From the NCBI RefSeq assembly GCF_020616515.1, contig NZ_CP085135.1, positions 5,689,001 through 5,753,000 of the forward strand: a DNA stretch of 64,000 bases, read 5' to 3'. Of the stretch, positions 1 to 10,617 are shown in pieces; within the stretch, counting starts at the first letter, position 1; every line of letters begins with the position of its first letter. A program made the position numbers and the translations under genes. The notes beneath the pieces are model-generated. The model had not been told where the DNA came from. It saw only the letters and a list, made by a program, of their open reading frames with translations, and ran no database searches. This DNA comes from Mesorhizobium sp. PAMC28654. Its GTDB lineage: Bacteria > Pseudomonadota > Alphaproteobacteria > Rhizobiales > Rhizobiaceae.

Positions 1-388
1 CCGAGAAATCGACGACCTTCTTGCGCGGCTCCGTGACCGAGATCAGCGCCAGCGCGATGTCATAATCCTTGTTCTGGCCGGCGACGATGGAATCGAAGGA
101 GGCGTTGACCAGCTTCACTGTGTCGAGGCCGAGCCGGTGCGCGATGTTGACCGCCATGCAGAACTCGTAGCCGTCCTTGATCGTGTCGGGCGTGTCGCCA
201 TTGAACTGGCCGACCGCCGGCAGGTTGATGATGACGGTGAACTGGCCGGCAACCGCCGGGGTGATCTTGTCGGTGCCGCGCTCGCCCGTCACCTGGCAGT
301 CGCCATAGCCCTGTGTCTCGGCCATGGCCGAGGTCGCACAGGTCAGTGCCAGGACGGAGGCGCACAATGCGTATTTCAAGGACTTCAT
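1..388 (-). CDS. Amino-acid ABC transporter periplasmic binding protein (N-terminal part, cut by window edge)
   Basis: The first 129 residues of a family 3 solute-binding protein are present; the rest lies left of the window. The start MKSLKYALCASVLALTCATS is followed by AMAE, a clear Sec signal peptide cut near residue 23. The stretches DGYEFCMAVNIAHRLGLDTV and DIALALISVTEPRKKVVDF are typical of binding proteins for polar amino acids, which deliver ligand to an inner-membrane ABC importer. A GGGAGAA ribosome site precedes the ATG. It lies 40 bp downstream of the D-amino-acid transaminase on the same strand, so the two are probably one operon and the ligand may be an amino acid handled by that enzyme (inference). 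Confidence 0.85.
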   Translation of the reverse strand, partial: MKSLKYALCASVLALTCATSAMAETQGYGDCQVTGERGTDKITPAVAGQFTVIINLPAVGQFNGDTPDTIKDGYEFCMAVNIAHRLGLDTVKLVNASFDSIVAGQNKDYDIALALISVTEPRKKVVDFS

Positions 389-428
389 TTATTCTTCTCC
401 CATTGTTGATTGTCGTTGCTGGACGTTC

Positions 429-1298
429 CTACTGAACCGGGGCAGGGCTCCCCAATGCCAGGTCCAGATAGGTCTTCTGCAGGAGCCGGGTGACCGGGCC
501 GGGCTTGCCGTCGCCGATCATGTGTCCTGCAATTTCGATGACCGGGGTCACCAGGCTTGATGCGCTGGTCAAAAATGCCTCGCGCGCGCTTTTCGCGTCT
601 TCGACGGTGAACCGTGACTGGTCGACCACCAGGTTCAGTCGATCGGCCACCGTGATGACGGCGCGGCGCGTGCAGCCGGGCAGGATGGCGCGCGAGTTGG
701 CGCGCGTGACGATGCGGTTGTCGGCGGTGACGATATAGGCGGTGGAGGAGGCGCCCTCGGTGACGAAGCCGTCCTCGACGAGCCAGGCTTCCTTGCAGCC
801 GCGTTGCGCCGCGACATGCTTGGCCTGGACCTGCGCCAGCAGCATCGTGGTCTTGATGTCGCGTCGCGCCCAGCGCTGGTCGTCGACGATGGCGACGCGG
901 ACGCCGTCGCGCACCGCCGCCGCATTGCGCAGGTCCTTGGCCTGGCTGAACGCGAAGAAGGTCGGCTTGATGTCTCCGGCATAGCCGAAGTTGCGGTCGG
1001 CGATGCCACGGCTGATCTGCAGGTAGATGACACCTTCCCGCAGCTGGTTGCGGGCGATCAGCTGGGTCTGGACCTCCACGATCGCCTCGGGCGAGAGTGG
1101 CATCGGGATTTCGAGTTCGCCGAGCGACCGTTCAAGCCGCGCCAGATGGAGGTCGTTGTCGATCAGGCGTCCGTCGATGACCGCGGTCACCTCATAGATG
1201 CTGTCGCCGAACAACAGCCCCCTGTCGAAGACCGAGACTGTCGCCTGGTCCTCGCTGACGAACCTGCCTTCCACATAGACTTCGCGCGCCACGGCCAT
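429..1298 (-). CDS. D-amino-acid transaminase (class IV PLP aminotransferase)
   Basis: The 289-residue protein belongs to the fold-type IV PLP aminotransferases (D-alanine and branched-chain aminotransferase group), which move an amino group between amino and keto acids in the cytoplasm. The N-terminus YVEGRFVSEDQATVSVFDRG followed by LLFGDSIYEV matches D-amino-acid transaminases, and the PLP lysine is in RRDIKTTMLLAQVQAK. The C-terminal EGASSTAYIV is the usual cofactor-phosphate segment. The frame stays open upstream to 1463, but that start would overlap the divergent lysR gene. The ATG at 1298 gives the usual family length; 1334 is an alternative. Branched-chain or 4-amino-4-deoxychorismate specificity cannot be excluded, but the neighbouring DppA-like peptidase favours D-amino acids. 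Confidence 0.82.
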   Translation of the reverse strand: MAVAREVYVEGRFVSEDQATVSVFDRGLLFGDSIYEVTAVIDGRLIDNDLHLARLERSLGELEIPMPLSPEAIVEVQTQLIARNQLREGVIYLQISRGIADRNFGYAGDIKPTFFAFSQAKDLRNAAAVRDGVRVAIVDDQRWARRDIKTTMLLAQVQAKHVAAQRGCKEAWLVEDGFVTEGASSTAYIVTADNRIVTRANSRAILPGCTRRAVITVADRLNLVVDQSRFTVEDAKSAREAFLTSASSLVTPVIEIAGHMIGDGKPGPVTRLLQKTYLDLALGSPAPVQ

Positions 1299-1452
1299 TC
1301 CCGGTTTGATGATGTGGCCGGACGCTAGTGGCATCGAAGAACCATGGCCAATGCCATGTTTCTTCGAGCTTATGCATTTTTTGCATGGGATTTGCGTGGC
1401 ATGAGGAAACGCCGCTATACGGAGCTGCCGAAGATGCGGGAGGCCGGATTTC

Positions 1453-2373
1453 ATGGAACTCAAATGGCTGGAGGATTTCTGCTGCCTGGCGGGCTGCCTG
1501 AGCTTTTCCAGGGCCGCCTATCTGCGCGGCGTGACGCAACCGGCCTTCAGCCGGCGCGTCAAGCAACTCGAAGGCTGGATGGGCGCCACCCTGGTCAACC
1601 GGGCAACCTTTCCCGTCACGCTGACGGCGGAGGGTGTGCGCTTCCTGCCGATGGCCGAGGACGCCATACGCACGATGCATCGCAACCGGGATTCGCTGCG
1701 CCCGCGCAACGAGGCTGAAAAGCACAGGGTGACGTTCTCGGCGCTGCACACGCTCACCGTCACCTTCCTTCCCGCATGGCTGGACGACATGCGCGCACAC
1801 CTGCCGCTGTTCAGTTCGCATGTCAGCCCGGACAAGGGCGGCATCGAGGAGAACATCGACACGCTGCTCGACGGCAATTGCGATTTCCTGCTCACCTATT
1901 TCCATCCCTCGGTGCCGTTCCTGCTCGACAGTTCGCGCTTCTCTTTCCTCGTGCTGGGCACGGAGAAGGTGAAGCCGGTGGCGGCGCCGCATGCGCAAGG
2001 GCCGCTGCTTGACCACGCGCTGAGGGCACACACGCCGCTGCCCTATATCGACTATGGTGACTTCTCGTTTTTCGGCATGGCGCTGAACAAGCTGTTCGCC
2101 AAGCGCCCGCCCTTTACGCGCAACACCACGCATGAAAACACCATCTGCATCGGCCACAAGGCGATGGCGCTCGCCGGGTGGGGCGTGTCGTGGCTGCCGG
2201 AACGGCTGATCGTCAGCGAAGTGGCCGATGGAGCCCTTGTGCCGGCGTCCGTCGATCCCGACTGGGAGCTGACGACCGAGATCCGCCTCTACCGCCACGC
2301 CGATGGCGCGCGCCCGATCGCCAACCGTTTCTGGGAGGCGGCGGGCAATTGGGCCGGGGGCGTTACACCGTGA
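1453..2373 (+). CDS. LysR-family transcriptional regulator, HypT/YjiE-like
   Basis: A 306-residue LysR regulator. The N-terminal winged helix reads MELKWLEDFCCLAGCLSFSR, then VTQPAFSRRVKQLEGWMGAT. That wording, with the paired WLEDF and QPAFSRR segments, resembles the HypT (YjiE) subgroup more than the classic CysB/BenM types. The remaining roughly 200 residues are the effector-binding domain. It is transcribed divergently from the transaminase/binding-protein genes and its 3' end overlaps the DppA gene by 11 bp tail to tail. As for most LysR genes, its likely target is the divergent operon. The effector is unknown; the oxidant sensing known for E. coli HypT should not be assumed. Confidence 0.85.
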   Translation: MELKWLEDFCCLAGCLSFSRAAYLRGVTQPAFSRRVKQLEGWMGATLVNRATFPVTLTAEGVRFLPMAEDAIRTMHRNRDSLRPRNEAEKHRVTFSALHTLTVTFLPAWLDDMRAHLPLFSSHVSPDKGGIEENIDTLLDGNCDFLLTYFHPSVPFLLDSSRFSFLVLGTEKVKPVAAPHAQGPLLDHALRAHTPLPYIDYGDFSFFGMALNKLFAKRPPFTRNTTHENTICIGHKAMALAGWGVSWLPERLIVSEVADGALVPASVDPDWELTTEIRLYRHADGARPIANRFWEAAGNWAGGVTP

Positions 2374-3163
2374 GGAAGCGCAGCGCGCGCAGCACTTCGA
2401 AATAGTTGTCGGAGACGAAGCGCAAGGTGCGCTCGCGCGGGTGCTCCGCTCCCGGATACCAGCTGGCGCGATAGGCATCGGTCGGGTTGTTGAACTCGAT
2501 CTCCACGTCGAAATGCTTGGGCAGGTCGAGGCGGCACGCCGTCAGGTCGCGCGACAGCGCCTTCTCCACGCCCTCGCGAATCTGGTCCATCGCCCGCGCC
2601 GGCGACATGGACAGCGTGGCGCGCCCGAAACCTTCGCTCACCGCAACCGTGCCAATTCCCGGCACGAGCGCGCGGGCATCATCGCATATGCCGCGATCGC
2701 CGGACAGGAACACCGGCGCGACGCCGAGGAGTGCCGCCGTAAAGGCGTTGACGGTGAATTCCGAAGCGACCTCGCCATTGATGACCAGCCGCGAAATCCT
2801 GTCGTTCATCGTATGGGCGAGCGGATTGGACTCAGTGCCGGCCTTGGCGTGATAGCCGGTGAAAAGAGCGGCATCGAAACTCCTGTCGAGGCCGAACATC
2901 ATGACATGGGGATGGCCGCTCCAGCCGCGCACGATGCTGGCATAGTCGGGGAGCTTGGAGACGATCAGGTTGCGCGCGCTCTGGTGCGCGTCCTTGATCA
3001 GGATCTCTTTTGCGCCGGCGGCCCTGGCGCCCTCGCAGGCGGCGACCACCTCGGCCGTCATCAACTCGCGGAATTCCGAATAATCCCGTCTTTCCTTCAG
3101 CGCCTCGTCCCAATCCGCTATGCCGGCGGTGCCCTCTATGTCCGCGCTGATGAACACTTTCAT
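2363..3163 (-). CDS. dppA: D-aminopeptidase, M55 family (DppA-like)
   Basis: A 266-residue zinc D-aminopeptidase of family M55, which removes N-terminal D-residues such as D-Ala from short peptides, often from cell-wall turnover. The N-terminal SADIEGTAGI is the SxDxEG metal-binding signature. Later GYHAKAGTESNPLAHTM supplies the conserved GxHA histidine and the HT segment, and FLSGDRGICDDA is the family GD motif. Length matches B. subtilis DppA (about 274). GGAAGACAG precedes the ATG. With the transaminase and amino-acid binding protein it suggests a small D-peptide/D-amino acid salvage set. Confidence 0.88.
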   Translation of the reverse strand: MKVFISADIEGTAGIADWDEALKERRDYSEFRELMTAEVVAACEGARAAGAKEILIKDAHQSARNLIVSKLPDYASIVRGWSGHPHVMMFGLDRSFDAALFTGYHAKAGTESNPLAHTMNDRISRLVINGEVASEFTVNAFTAALLGVAPVFLSGDRGICDDARALVPGIGTVAVSEGFGRATLSMSPARAMDQIREGVEKALSRDLTACRLDLPKHFDVEIEFNNPTDAYRASWYPGAEHPRERTLRFVSDNYFEVLRALRFLTV

Positions 3164-3252
3164 CTGTCTTCCCTGCCTTATCGAAGTTCGATTCTTTTCA
3201 GGCGATTACCTCCTTTCCCTGTGAAAATGAATCGCCCTGTCGAATTAAAGTG

Positions 3253-3669
3253 TCAGGCGTGCTCGTCGGCGCAAAGCGCGTGGTCGGAGAGCGCACGGAT
3301 GACATAGCAGTCGCCGACCGTCTTGCCGTTGCAGCAGGTGGCGATGCGTTCGAGTTCCGCTTCCAGCCGCTTCAGCTGAGCGATCTTTTCGCGCACCGAG
3401 ATCAGCTGTTCCTCGGCGATCTTGTCGGCGTGGCCGCAGGGCTGCTCGGGATGGAAGCTGAGCTCGATCAGCGCACGGATGTCCTCGACGGCGAAGCCGA
3501 GATCGCGGGCGTGACGGATGAAGGCCAGGCGTTCCAGCTCCTGCCGGCCGTAGCGGCGCTGGTTGCCTTCCGAGCGCTCGGGCGCGGCGACCAGGCCCAT
3601 CTGCTCGTAGTAGCGGATAGTGGGCACCTTGACCCCGGTACGGCGGGAAAGATCTCCGATCGAAAACAT
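3253..3669 (-). CDS. MerR-family metal-responsive regulator (ZntR/CadR-like)
   Basis: A 138-residue MerR regulator. The N-terminal winged helix MFSIGDLSRRTGVKVPTIRY, followed by the YYE element and GNQRRY, is followed by a dimerisation helix. The C-terminus carries cysteines and histidines (PCGHADK, then TCCNGKTVGDCYV and a final CADEH) that fit a Zn/Cd/Pb or Cu effector site. The divergent gene encodes a Zn/Cd/Pb exporting ATPase, and the shared intergenic region has a MerR-type promoter with a 19-bp spacer, so this protein almost certainly activates that ATPase on metal binding. Which metal is sensed cannot be decided from sequence. Confidence 0.9.
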   Translation of the reverse strand: MFSIGDLSRRTGVKVPTIRYYEQMGLVAAPERSEGNQRRYGRQELERLAFIRHARDLGFAVEDIRALIELSFHPEQPCGHADKIAEEQLISVREKIAQLKRLEAELERIATCCNGKTVGDCYVIRALSDHALCADEHA

Positions 3670-3681
3670 GAATTTTTCCTC

Positions 3682-3712
3682 TTGAAGCTCTAGTGACTAG
3701 AGGAATTACATT
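3682..3712 (+). promoter_or_regulatory. MerR-type promoter/operator of the metal ATPase
   Basis: A -35 box TTGAAG (3682-3687) is followed by the perfect dyad CTCTAG-TGA-CTAGAG (3688-3702) and a -10 box TACATT (3707-3712). The 19-bp spacer is the overlong spacing typical of promoters that MerR proteins untwist. The layout also shows that the GTG at 3693 cannot be the ATPase start, because it lies inside the operator. Confidence 0.88.
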
Positions 3713-3779
3713 GCCTGACATCGGGATTCAAGACCCAAGCGGCGGCACGTCGCGCGGTGAAAAACAGACAGGTGATGTG

Positions 3780-6020
<2,241 letters not shown>

Positions 6021-6184
6021 GACGGGCAGGGCACGGTTGCCTAGGCGCGTGCTCTCCAATCATCCGGTTGGTGATCTTGGTTAGCAGTTTGCTGACGCGA
6101 CCCTGAAAACCGGATCGTTTTTCACCACATGCGTGTCATTCATTCGCTTTATGGTTGCGGGTCTGAACCTGCTGTGGAGGCGAG

Positions 6185-7724
6185 ATGAAACTTGGTGTTG
6201 TCCTGGGGCTGGCCATGGCCTGCCTGTCCAGCGTGAGCTTTGCCGATGGCAAGGAGGAGCCTTACCCACCGCTTTTCGCGCGAAATCTGCGCGAGGGGCA
6301 GACGATGGAGACCTTCCTGCAATCCGTGATGTCGCCGTTCAGAAATGGCGCGGGTCGCGGGGACAAGCTGACACGCGAGATGGTGGACCAACTCGCCCGG
6401 CGTAACGAGACATTGATGAAGTCGATGATCGTGTCGCAATTCGCCCTGCTCGACCTCAACCAGGACGGCATCGTCACCCGGGACGAAGCAGAACAAAGCC
6501 GTGCCAAACCCGATGGGCGGGTCTCGCCCCAGTTCACCCAGGCGCTGTTCGCGGCGGATGCCGACGGCGATGGTAACATATCCATTTCCGAGGCCTACAA
6601 GAACGTCAAGCCAATCAACATGTCAGGTGTTCCTGATGACCGTCTTGCCGCCTATCTGGCGCTGGGCGACGGAAACTCCGTAACGGCTTCGCAGATCATG
6701 GAACAGGCGATGGCGGTGTTCCGGTCCGTCGATGCGGACGGCAACACGATCCTGTCGCGGGACGAGGTCATGCGCGTGGCGGCGCGGATTCCGGCTGCCG
6801 TCAGGCCGAGCATCGTGTCCGGGCTGCAAGGCGATCCCGCTTCCTGCAATTTGCCACGTCCCTCGGCGGATGCCGAAACCGTGCTTTTGGGCACGTATGA
6901 CGGGGATGCCATGGCCGATGTCCATGTCGGCAACCCATATGATGAAACCACAACGTCGACCATCGACATCCAGCCCGGCAAGAAGCCTCTACATCGTGGT
7001 GACGAGCTACGAAGCACAGATCTGGACAGTGTCCGGCGCGGTTGAGCGCGTCGAGAAATTCGTTGTCGCGGCGCCTCGAAGCGGCGCGCGATCCGGTGTC
7101 GTCGGCCTGGCCAGGGATCGGGTGTCCTTAGTTGGCAAGGACGGGCGCGGCTGCATGAACTACTTCTACAAATCCGGAACCGGCGAGACGGCCCAGGCAC
7201 GAAAGCTGTTTGTGAGCACGGTGGGCAAGGATGCGGATCATGTCGCCGGCATTTACAGCCTCTCCAAGGTTTCCTTGCCGGACATGACATTCGAAAACCT
7301 GGCATCGACCGCGCTATCGCGGCAGGTCCCCGACGACTTCGACGCGGAGAGTTGGAAAAACGCATTGCGATTCACGCCGCGCGGGCTGGTGCGCTTCGAT
7401 CCTGCCAGCGTCGTCGCCGGCGAGCCTGCCAGGCGCTATGACGTGCTGCCGCAGGAATTCGGCCTTTCGCAGTTGGTCCACAGCGGCCATCTGGAGCGGC
7501 GCGGCGGACTGTTCAGGATCGTCAAGCCAATACCGCAATTCCCCGCCGGCCTGGCCGGCGCGCATTCGGTGCAGTTCTCGCTCGCCAAGGGCGTTCCCCT
7601 GCCGGGCGGAGATGCCGGCCATTCCTGCGTCATGTCCGAAGACGCTGGCGAGGCCGTAGGTCCTTCGGCGACGGCATGCCGCATGATCCAGCCCAAGCTT
7701 GATCCGATGGGCAGCTTCAAATGA
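6185..7724 (+). CDS. Secreted EF-hand calcium-binding protein, interrupted by a single-base frameshift
   Basis: A signal peptide (MKLGVVLGLAMACLSSVSFA) is followed by three canonical EF-hand loops: DLNQDGIVTRDE, DADGDGNISISE and DADGNTILSRDE. The first frame runs to about 6985 and then drifts into HRGDELRS before a stop at 7045. The next frame continues sensibly from SLYIVVTSYEAQIWTVSGAV to a stop at 7724. One extra base near 6983-6988 (the AAGAAGCCT stretch) explains this; corrected, the protein would have about 512 residues. The C-terminal half is not a family I recognise. It is either a recent pseudogene or a sequence error; other genes here show the same kind of error. The role of the periplasmic calcium binding is unknown. 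Confidence 0.7.
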
Positions 7725-7753
7725 TGTAAAGGGCGGCTCTCTACACCCTCCTG

Positions 7754-8938
7754 TTACTCGGCCGCCGCCGGTAGCGGTGGCCTGACATCGCTGCGGCGCT
7801 CCCAGATGTGCGAGGCAACAGCGACGATGACGGCGACCAGCATGGCAAAGGCGCCGAGCAGTGGCAGGCTGCGATAGCCGTAGCCGCCATTGAGCATGGC
7901 GGCGCCCAGCGATGCGGCCAACGCGATGCCGACGTTGAATCCTGACGGGATGAGCGACGAGGCGAGGTTGGAGGCGTCCGCCGTCCAGGACAGGATGCGG
8001 GTCTGGATCGGCGTGCCGATGGAGAAGTTGAGACCGCCCCAGATGACGATCGCCACGATCATCGGCACCGGATAGGGGCTGACGGCATAGATGACCGCCA
8101 GCGTCACCGCCTGCAGGAACAGCATGGTGATGAGCGAGGGCATCAGCTTCCAGTCGGAGAGCTTTCCGCCGAGGAAGACGCCGATCGTGGCGCCGACGCC
8201 GTTGAGCAGGAGCACCCAGGGCACAAGGTTTTCATCGAGGCCGGTGACTTCCAGCAGCGTCGGGGTGATGTAGGTGAACAGGCCGAACTGGCCGATCATC
8301 AGCATCAGCATCAGGATAAGCGAGGTCCAGACCTGCTGGCGGGCGAGCACGCGAACCTCGCGGGCAAGGCCGACATGTTTCGCGGACGATCCAGTGGTGC
8401 GCGGCAGAAGCGCCGCCATGGCGAGCGTTGCCGCGACGCCAAGCCCGCACATCACCCAGAATGTCGCGCGCCAGCCCCAGATGTTGCCGATCGCCGTGCC
8501 GGCGGGCACGCCGATGACGTTGGAGACGGTGAGGCCCGACAGGATGACCGCCACGGCCATGCCGCGTTGGTCTTCACGGACAAGGCCGACGGCCACGACC
8601 ATGGCGACGCCGAAATAGGCGCCGTGCGCCACGGCGACCGCGATACGCAGCAGCAGCATGGAGGTGAAGTCGGGCGCCAGCGCGCAGGCAGCCTGGCCGA
8701 TGGTGAAAGCGACGGCGAGGCCGAGCAGCAAGGTCTTGCGCGGCAGCCTCTTGGTGGCGAGCGCCAGCAGCGGGCCACCAATGGCGATGCCGCAGGCATA
8801 GCCGGAAACGAGATAGCCGGCGGAGGGGACCGAAACGCCAAGCCCTTCCGCCACTTGCGGCAAAACGCCGGCGATTACGAACTCGGTGGTGCCGAAGGCG
8901 AAGGCGGCGATGAACAGTGCGAAAAGTGGAAGCGACAT
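7754..8938 (-). CDS. MFS efflux transporter, DHA1 family (AraJ/YdhP-like)
   Basis: A 394-residue, 12-helix major facilitator transporter beginning MSLPLFALFIAAFAFGTTEF. The TTEFVIAGVLP motif in helix 1 is the signature of the DHA1 subgroup of sugar, purine and drug exporters such as AraJ and YdhP. Loop 2-3 has the LATKRLPRK variant of the MFS motif A. The frame is open to 8995, but the ATG at 8938 starts exactly at the first helix. The substrate is unknown; an H+-driven exporter is the family expectation. It stands alone, facing away from the M20 gene cluster only by a short gap. Confidence 0.85.
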   Translation of the reverse strand: MSLPLFALFIAAFAFGTTEFVIAGVLPQVAEGLGVSVPSAGYLVSGYACGIAIGGPLLALATKRLPRKTLLLGLAVAFTIGQAACALAPDFTSMLLLRIAVAVAHGAYFGVAMVVAVGLVREDQRGMAVAVILSGLTVSNVIGVPAGTAIGNIWGWRATFWVMCGLGVAATLAMAALLPRTTGSSAKHVGLAREVRVLARQQVWTSLILMLMLMIGQFGLFTYITPTLLEVTGLDENLVPWVLLLNGVGATIGVFLGGKLSDWKLMPSLITMLFLQAVTLAVIYAVSPYPVPMIVAIVIWGGLNFSIGTPIQTRILSWTADASNLASSLIPSGFNVGIALAASLGAAMLNGGYGYRSLPLLGAFAMLVAVIVAVASHIWERRSDVRPPLPAAAE

Positions 8939-9075
8939 GAGGCAGGCATTCCCCGGAGCGAAGCGCCTCAAATCACGGATGGGCGTCGCCGGCAATCCAG
9001 AAATTATGGACGACGCTTTAGGTTTTCTTGATAGGCACCGGACGCGATCGACCGCGCCGCCGAGGCAGGCAAGGC

Positions 9076-10233
9076 TCAGGCCACCGGCAGGCGGTGGCGC
9101 GCGATCGCGGCGTGGAAGCGCATCCCGCCCATGAGCGCGGCGTCGTTGAAATCGAAGGTCGGGTTGTGCAGCGGCGCGGAAGCCTCGCCATTGCCGATGA
9201 AGGAGAAACAGCCCGGCACATGGTCGAGAAAGCGGGCGAAATCCTCCGACGCGGTGTTCAGGTCGGAGTTGCCGCTGGTCGCATCTTCGCCGAAGACGCC
9301 GGCCGCCGCCGCAAGCGCTGCATGGGTGGCCTCGGCATCGTTGATCAGCGGCACGAATTCGCGGGTGTAGATGGTTTCGACGGCGCAGTTGTAGGTCAGC
9401 GCAGTACCCTGCGCGATGATGCGCATCTGCCTTTCGATCTCGGTGCTGACCTCGGGCCGAAAGCTGCGCGCGTCGCCGAGGATGCGGGCGAGGCCGGGCA
9501 GGGCGTTGCGGGTGCCGTCGGTGATGAGTTCGGTCACCGACACGACGGCGGTGTCGGTCGGGCTCAGCCGTCTCGACACGATGGTCTGCAGATTGGTGAC
9601 AAGCGCACAGGCGGCGACGAGAACCTCCTGGCCCTGTTGCGGCCGCGACGCATGGCCACCGACGCCGCGCAGCGTGATCTCGAAATTGTCCTCCGCCGAC
9701 ATCAGCGGACCGGCGCGGGTATGGAAGTGCCCGATCGGAATGCCCGGCATATTGTGCAGGCCATAAATCTCGTCGAAGGGGAAGCGCTGCATCAGCCCGT
9801 CATCGAGCATGGCGAGCGCGCCCTTGCCCCATTCCTCGGCCGGCTGGAAGATGAAGCGAATGGTGCCGTCGAAACCGCCTTCATCGGCAAGCAGGCGCGC
9901 GGCGCCCAAGAGCATGCTGGTGTGGCCGTCATGGCCGCAGGCATGCATCAGGCCCGGCGTGCGCGAGCGATAGGCATGATCGCCTTGCTCGGCGATCTTC
10001 AGCGCGTCCATGTCGGCGCGCAACGCGATGGCGCGGTTGCCGGTGCCGCGCCGCAGCGTTGCGACTACGCCGGTACCGCCGACGCCTTCGACCACCTCGT
10101 CCAGGCCGAATTCCCGGAGCTTTTGCGCCACGAAGGCACCGGTGCGCCGTTCCCCGAAGCCGAATTCGGGATGGGCGTGCAGATCGTGCCGCCATGCCTT
10201 CATGTCACTTTCGAGCGAGTCCAGGCCTGGCAT
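9076..10233 (-). CDS. M20-family amidohydrolase (hippurate/N-acyl-amino-acid hydrolase type)
   Basis: A 385-residue M20D metallo-amidohydrolase that cleaves N-acyl amino acids or similar amides. Visible motifs are RHDLHAHPEFGFGE, ALRADMDALKI, MHACGHDGHTSMLLGAARLL (the central metal-binding histidines and aspartate) and FIFQPAEEWGKGA with the catalytic glutamate pair. Near the C-terminus, ASEDFARFLDHVPGCF supplies the last metal-binding region. ATG 10233 (MPGLDSLESDMKAW) is chosen over 10257 because homologues begin close to the RHDLHAHPE motif. Substrate choice among hippurate, indole-3-acetyl-amino acids and others cannot be read from sequence. Confidence 0.87.
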   Translation of the reverse strand: MPGLDSLESDMKAWRHDLHAHPEFGFGERRTGAFVAQKLREFGLDEVVEGVGGTGVVATLRRGTGNRAIALRADMDALKIAEQGDHAYRSRTPGLMHACGHDGHTSMLLGAARLLADEGGFDGTIRFIFQPAEEWGKGALAMLDDGLMQRFPFDEIYGLHNMPGIPIGHFHTRAGPLMSAEDNFEITLRGVGGHASRPQQGQEVLVAACALVTNLQTIVSRRLSPTDTAVVSVTELITDGTRNALPGLARILGDARSFRPEVSTEIERQMRIIAQGTALTYNCAVETIYTREFVPLINDAEATHAALAAAAGVFGEDATSGNSDLNTASEDFARFLDHVPGCFSFIGNGEASAPLHNPTFDFNDAALMGGMRFHAAIARHRLPVA

Positions 10234-10269
10234 CGGTGCCCCCCAATCTTTGGCCAAGGATACCCTGTC

Positions 10270-10497
10270 TCAGGGCAGTTTGTCGCCGCTGGGCTGCAGC
10301 CTGCGCCCGTAGGGGATTCTCAGCCATGCCCGTTCGTGGAAATAGTAAAGCAGCGACTTGGTGAAGACCTCGGTCACGCCGATGGCCGCCGCGAGCTTGA
10401 CGCTTCCCGTCACGATCAGGGAAATGATCAGTGTGTCGATGGTTCCGGTGACGCGCCAGGACAGCGCCTTGGCGAAACTGCGCGAATGGGTATCCAT
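10270..10497 (-). CDS. DUF2061 small membrane protein
   Basis: The 75-residue protein has the DUF2061 layout: SFAKALSWRVTGTIDTLIIS followed by a second hydrophobic segment and KSLLYYFHERAWLRIPYGR. This family consists of short two-helix inner-membrane proteins of unknown function, sometimes fused to sulfate-assimilation enzymes. It lies 36 bp upstream of the M20 amidohydrolase start on the same strand, so cotranscription is possible. Confidence 0.8.
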   Translation of the reverse strand: MDTHSRSFAKALSWRVTGTIDTLIISLIVTGSVKLAAAIGVTEVFTKSLLYYFHERAWLRIPYGRRLQPSGDKLP

Positions 10498-10617
10498 CGA
10501 TTTCCTCCCGGCGGACCTGAACCGTTCCTTAGCCGAGAGACGCGAGCCGGAGCAAAGGTAATTTGCTGACCAAACGCTAATGTGCGAATCGGTCTGTGTG
10601 CGCGGTCGGAAAGAGGT

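Noticed and set aside
3693..3779. GTG at 3693 as the start of the metal ATPase
   Set aside because: It lies inside the MerR operator, upstream of the predicted transcription start; ATG 3780 begins the HMA domain.
9028..10569. 513-codon open frame opposite the M20 amidohydrolase
   Set aside because: Antisense by-product; the M20 metal-binding motifs are on the minus strand.
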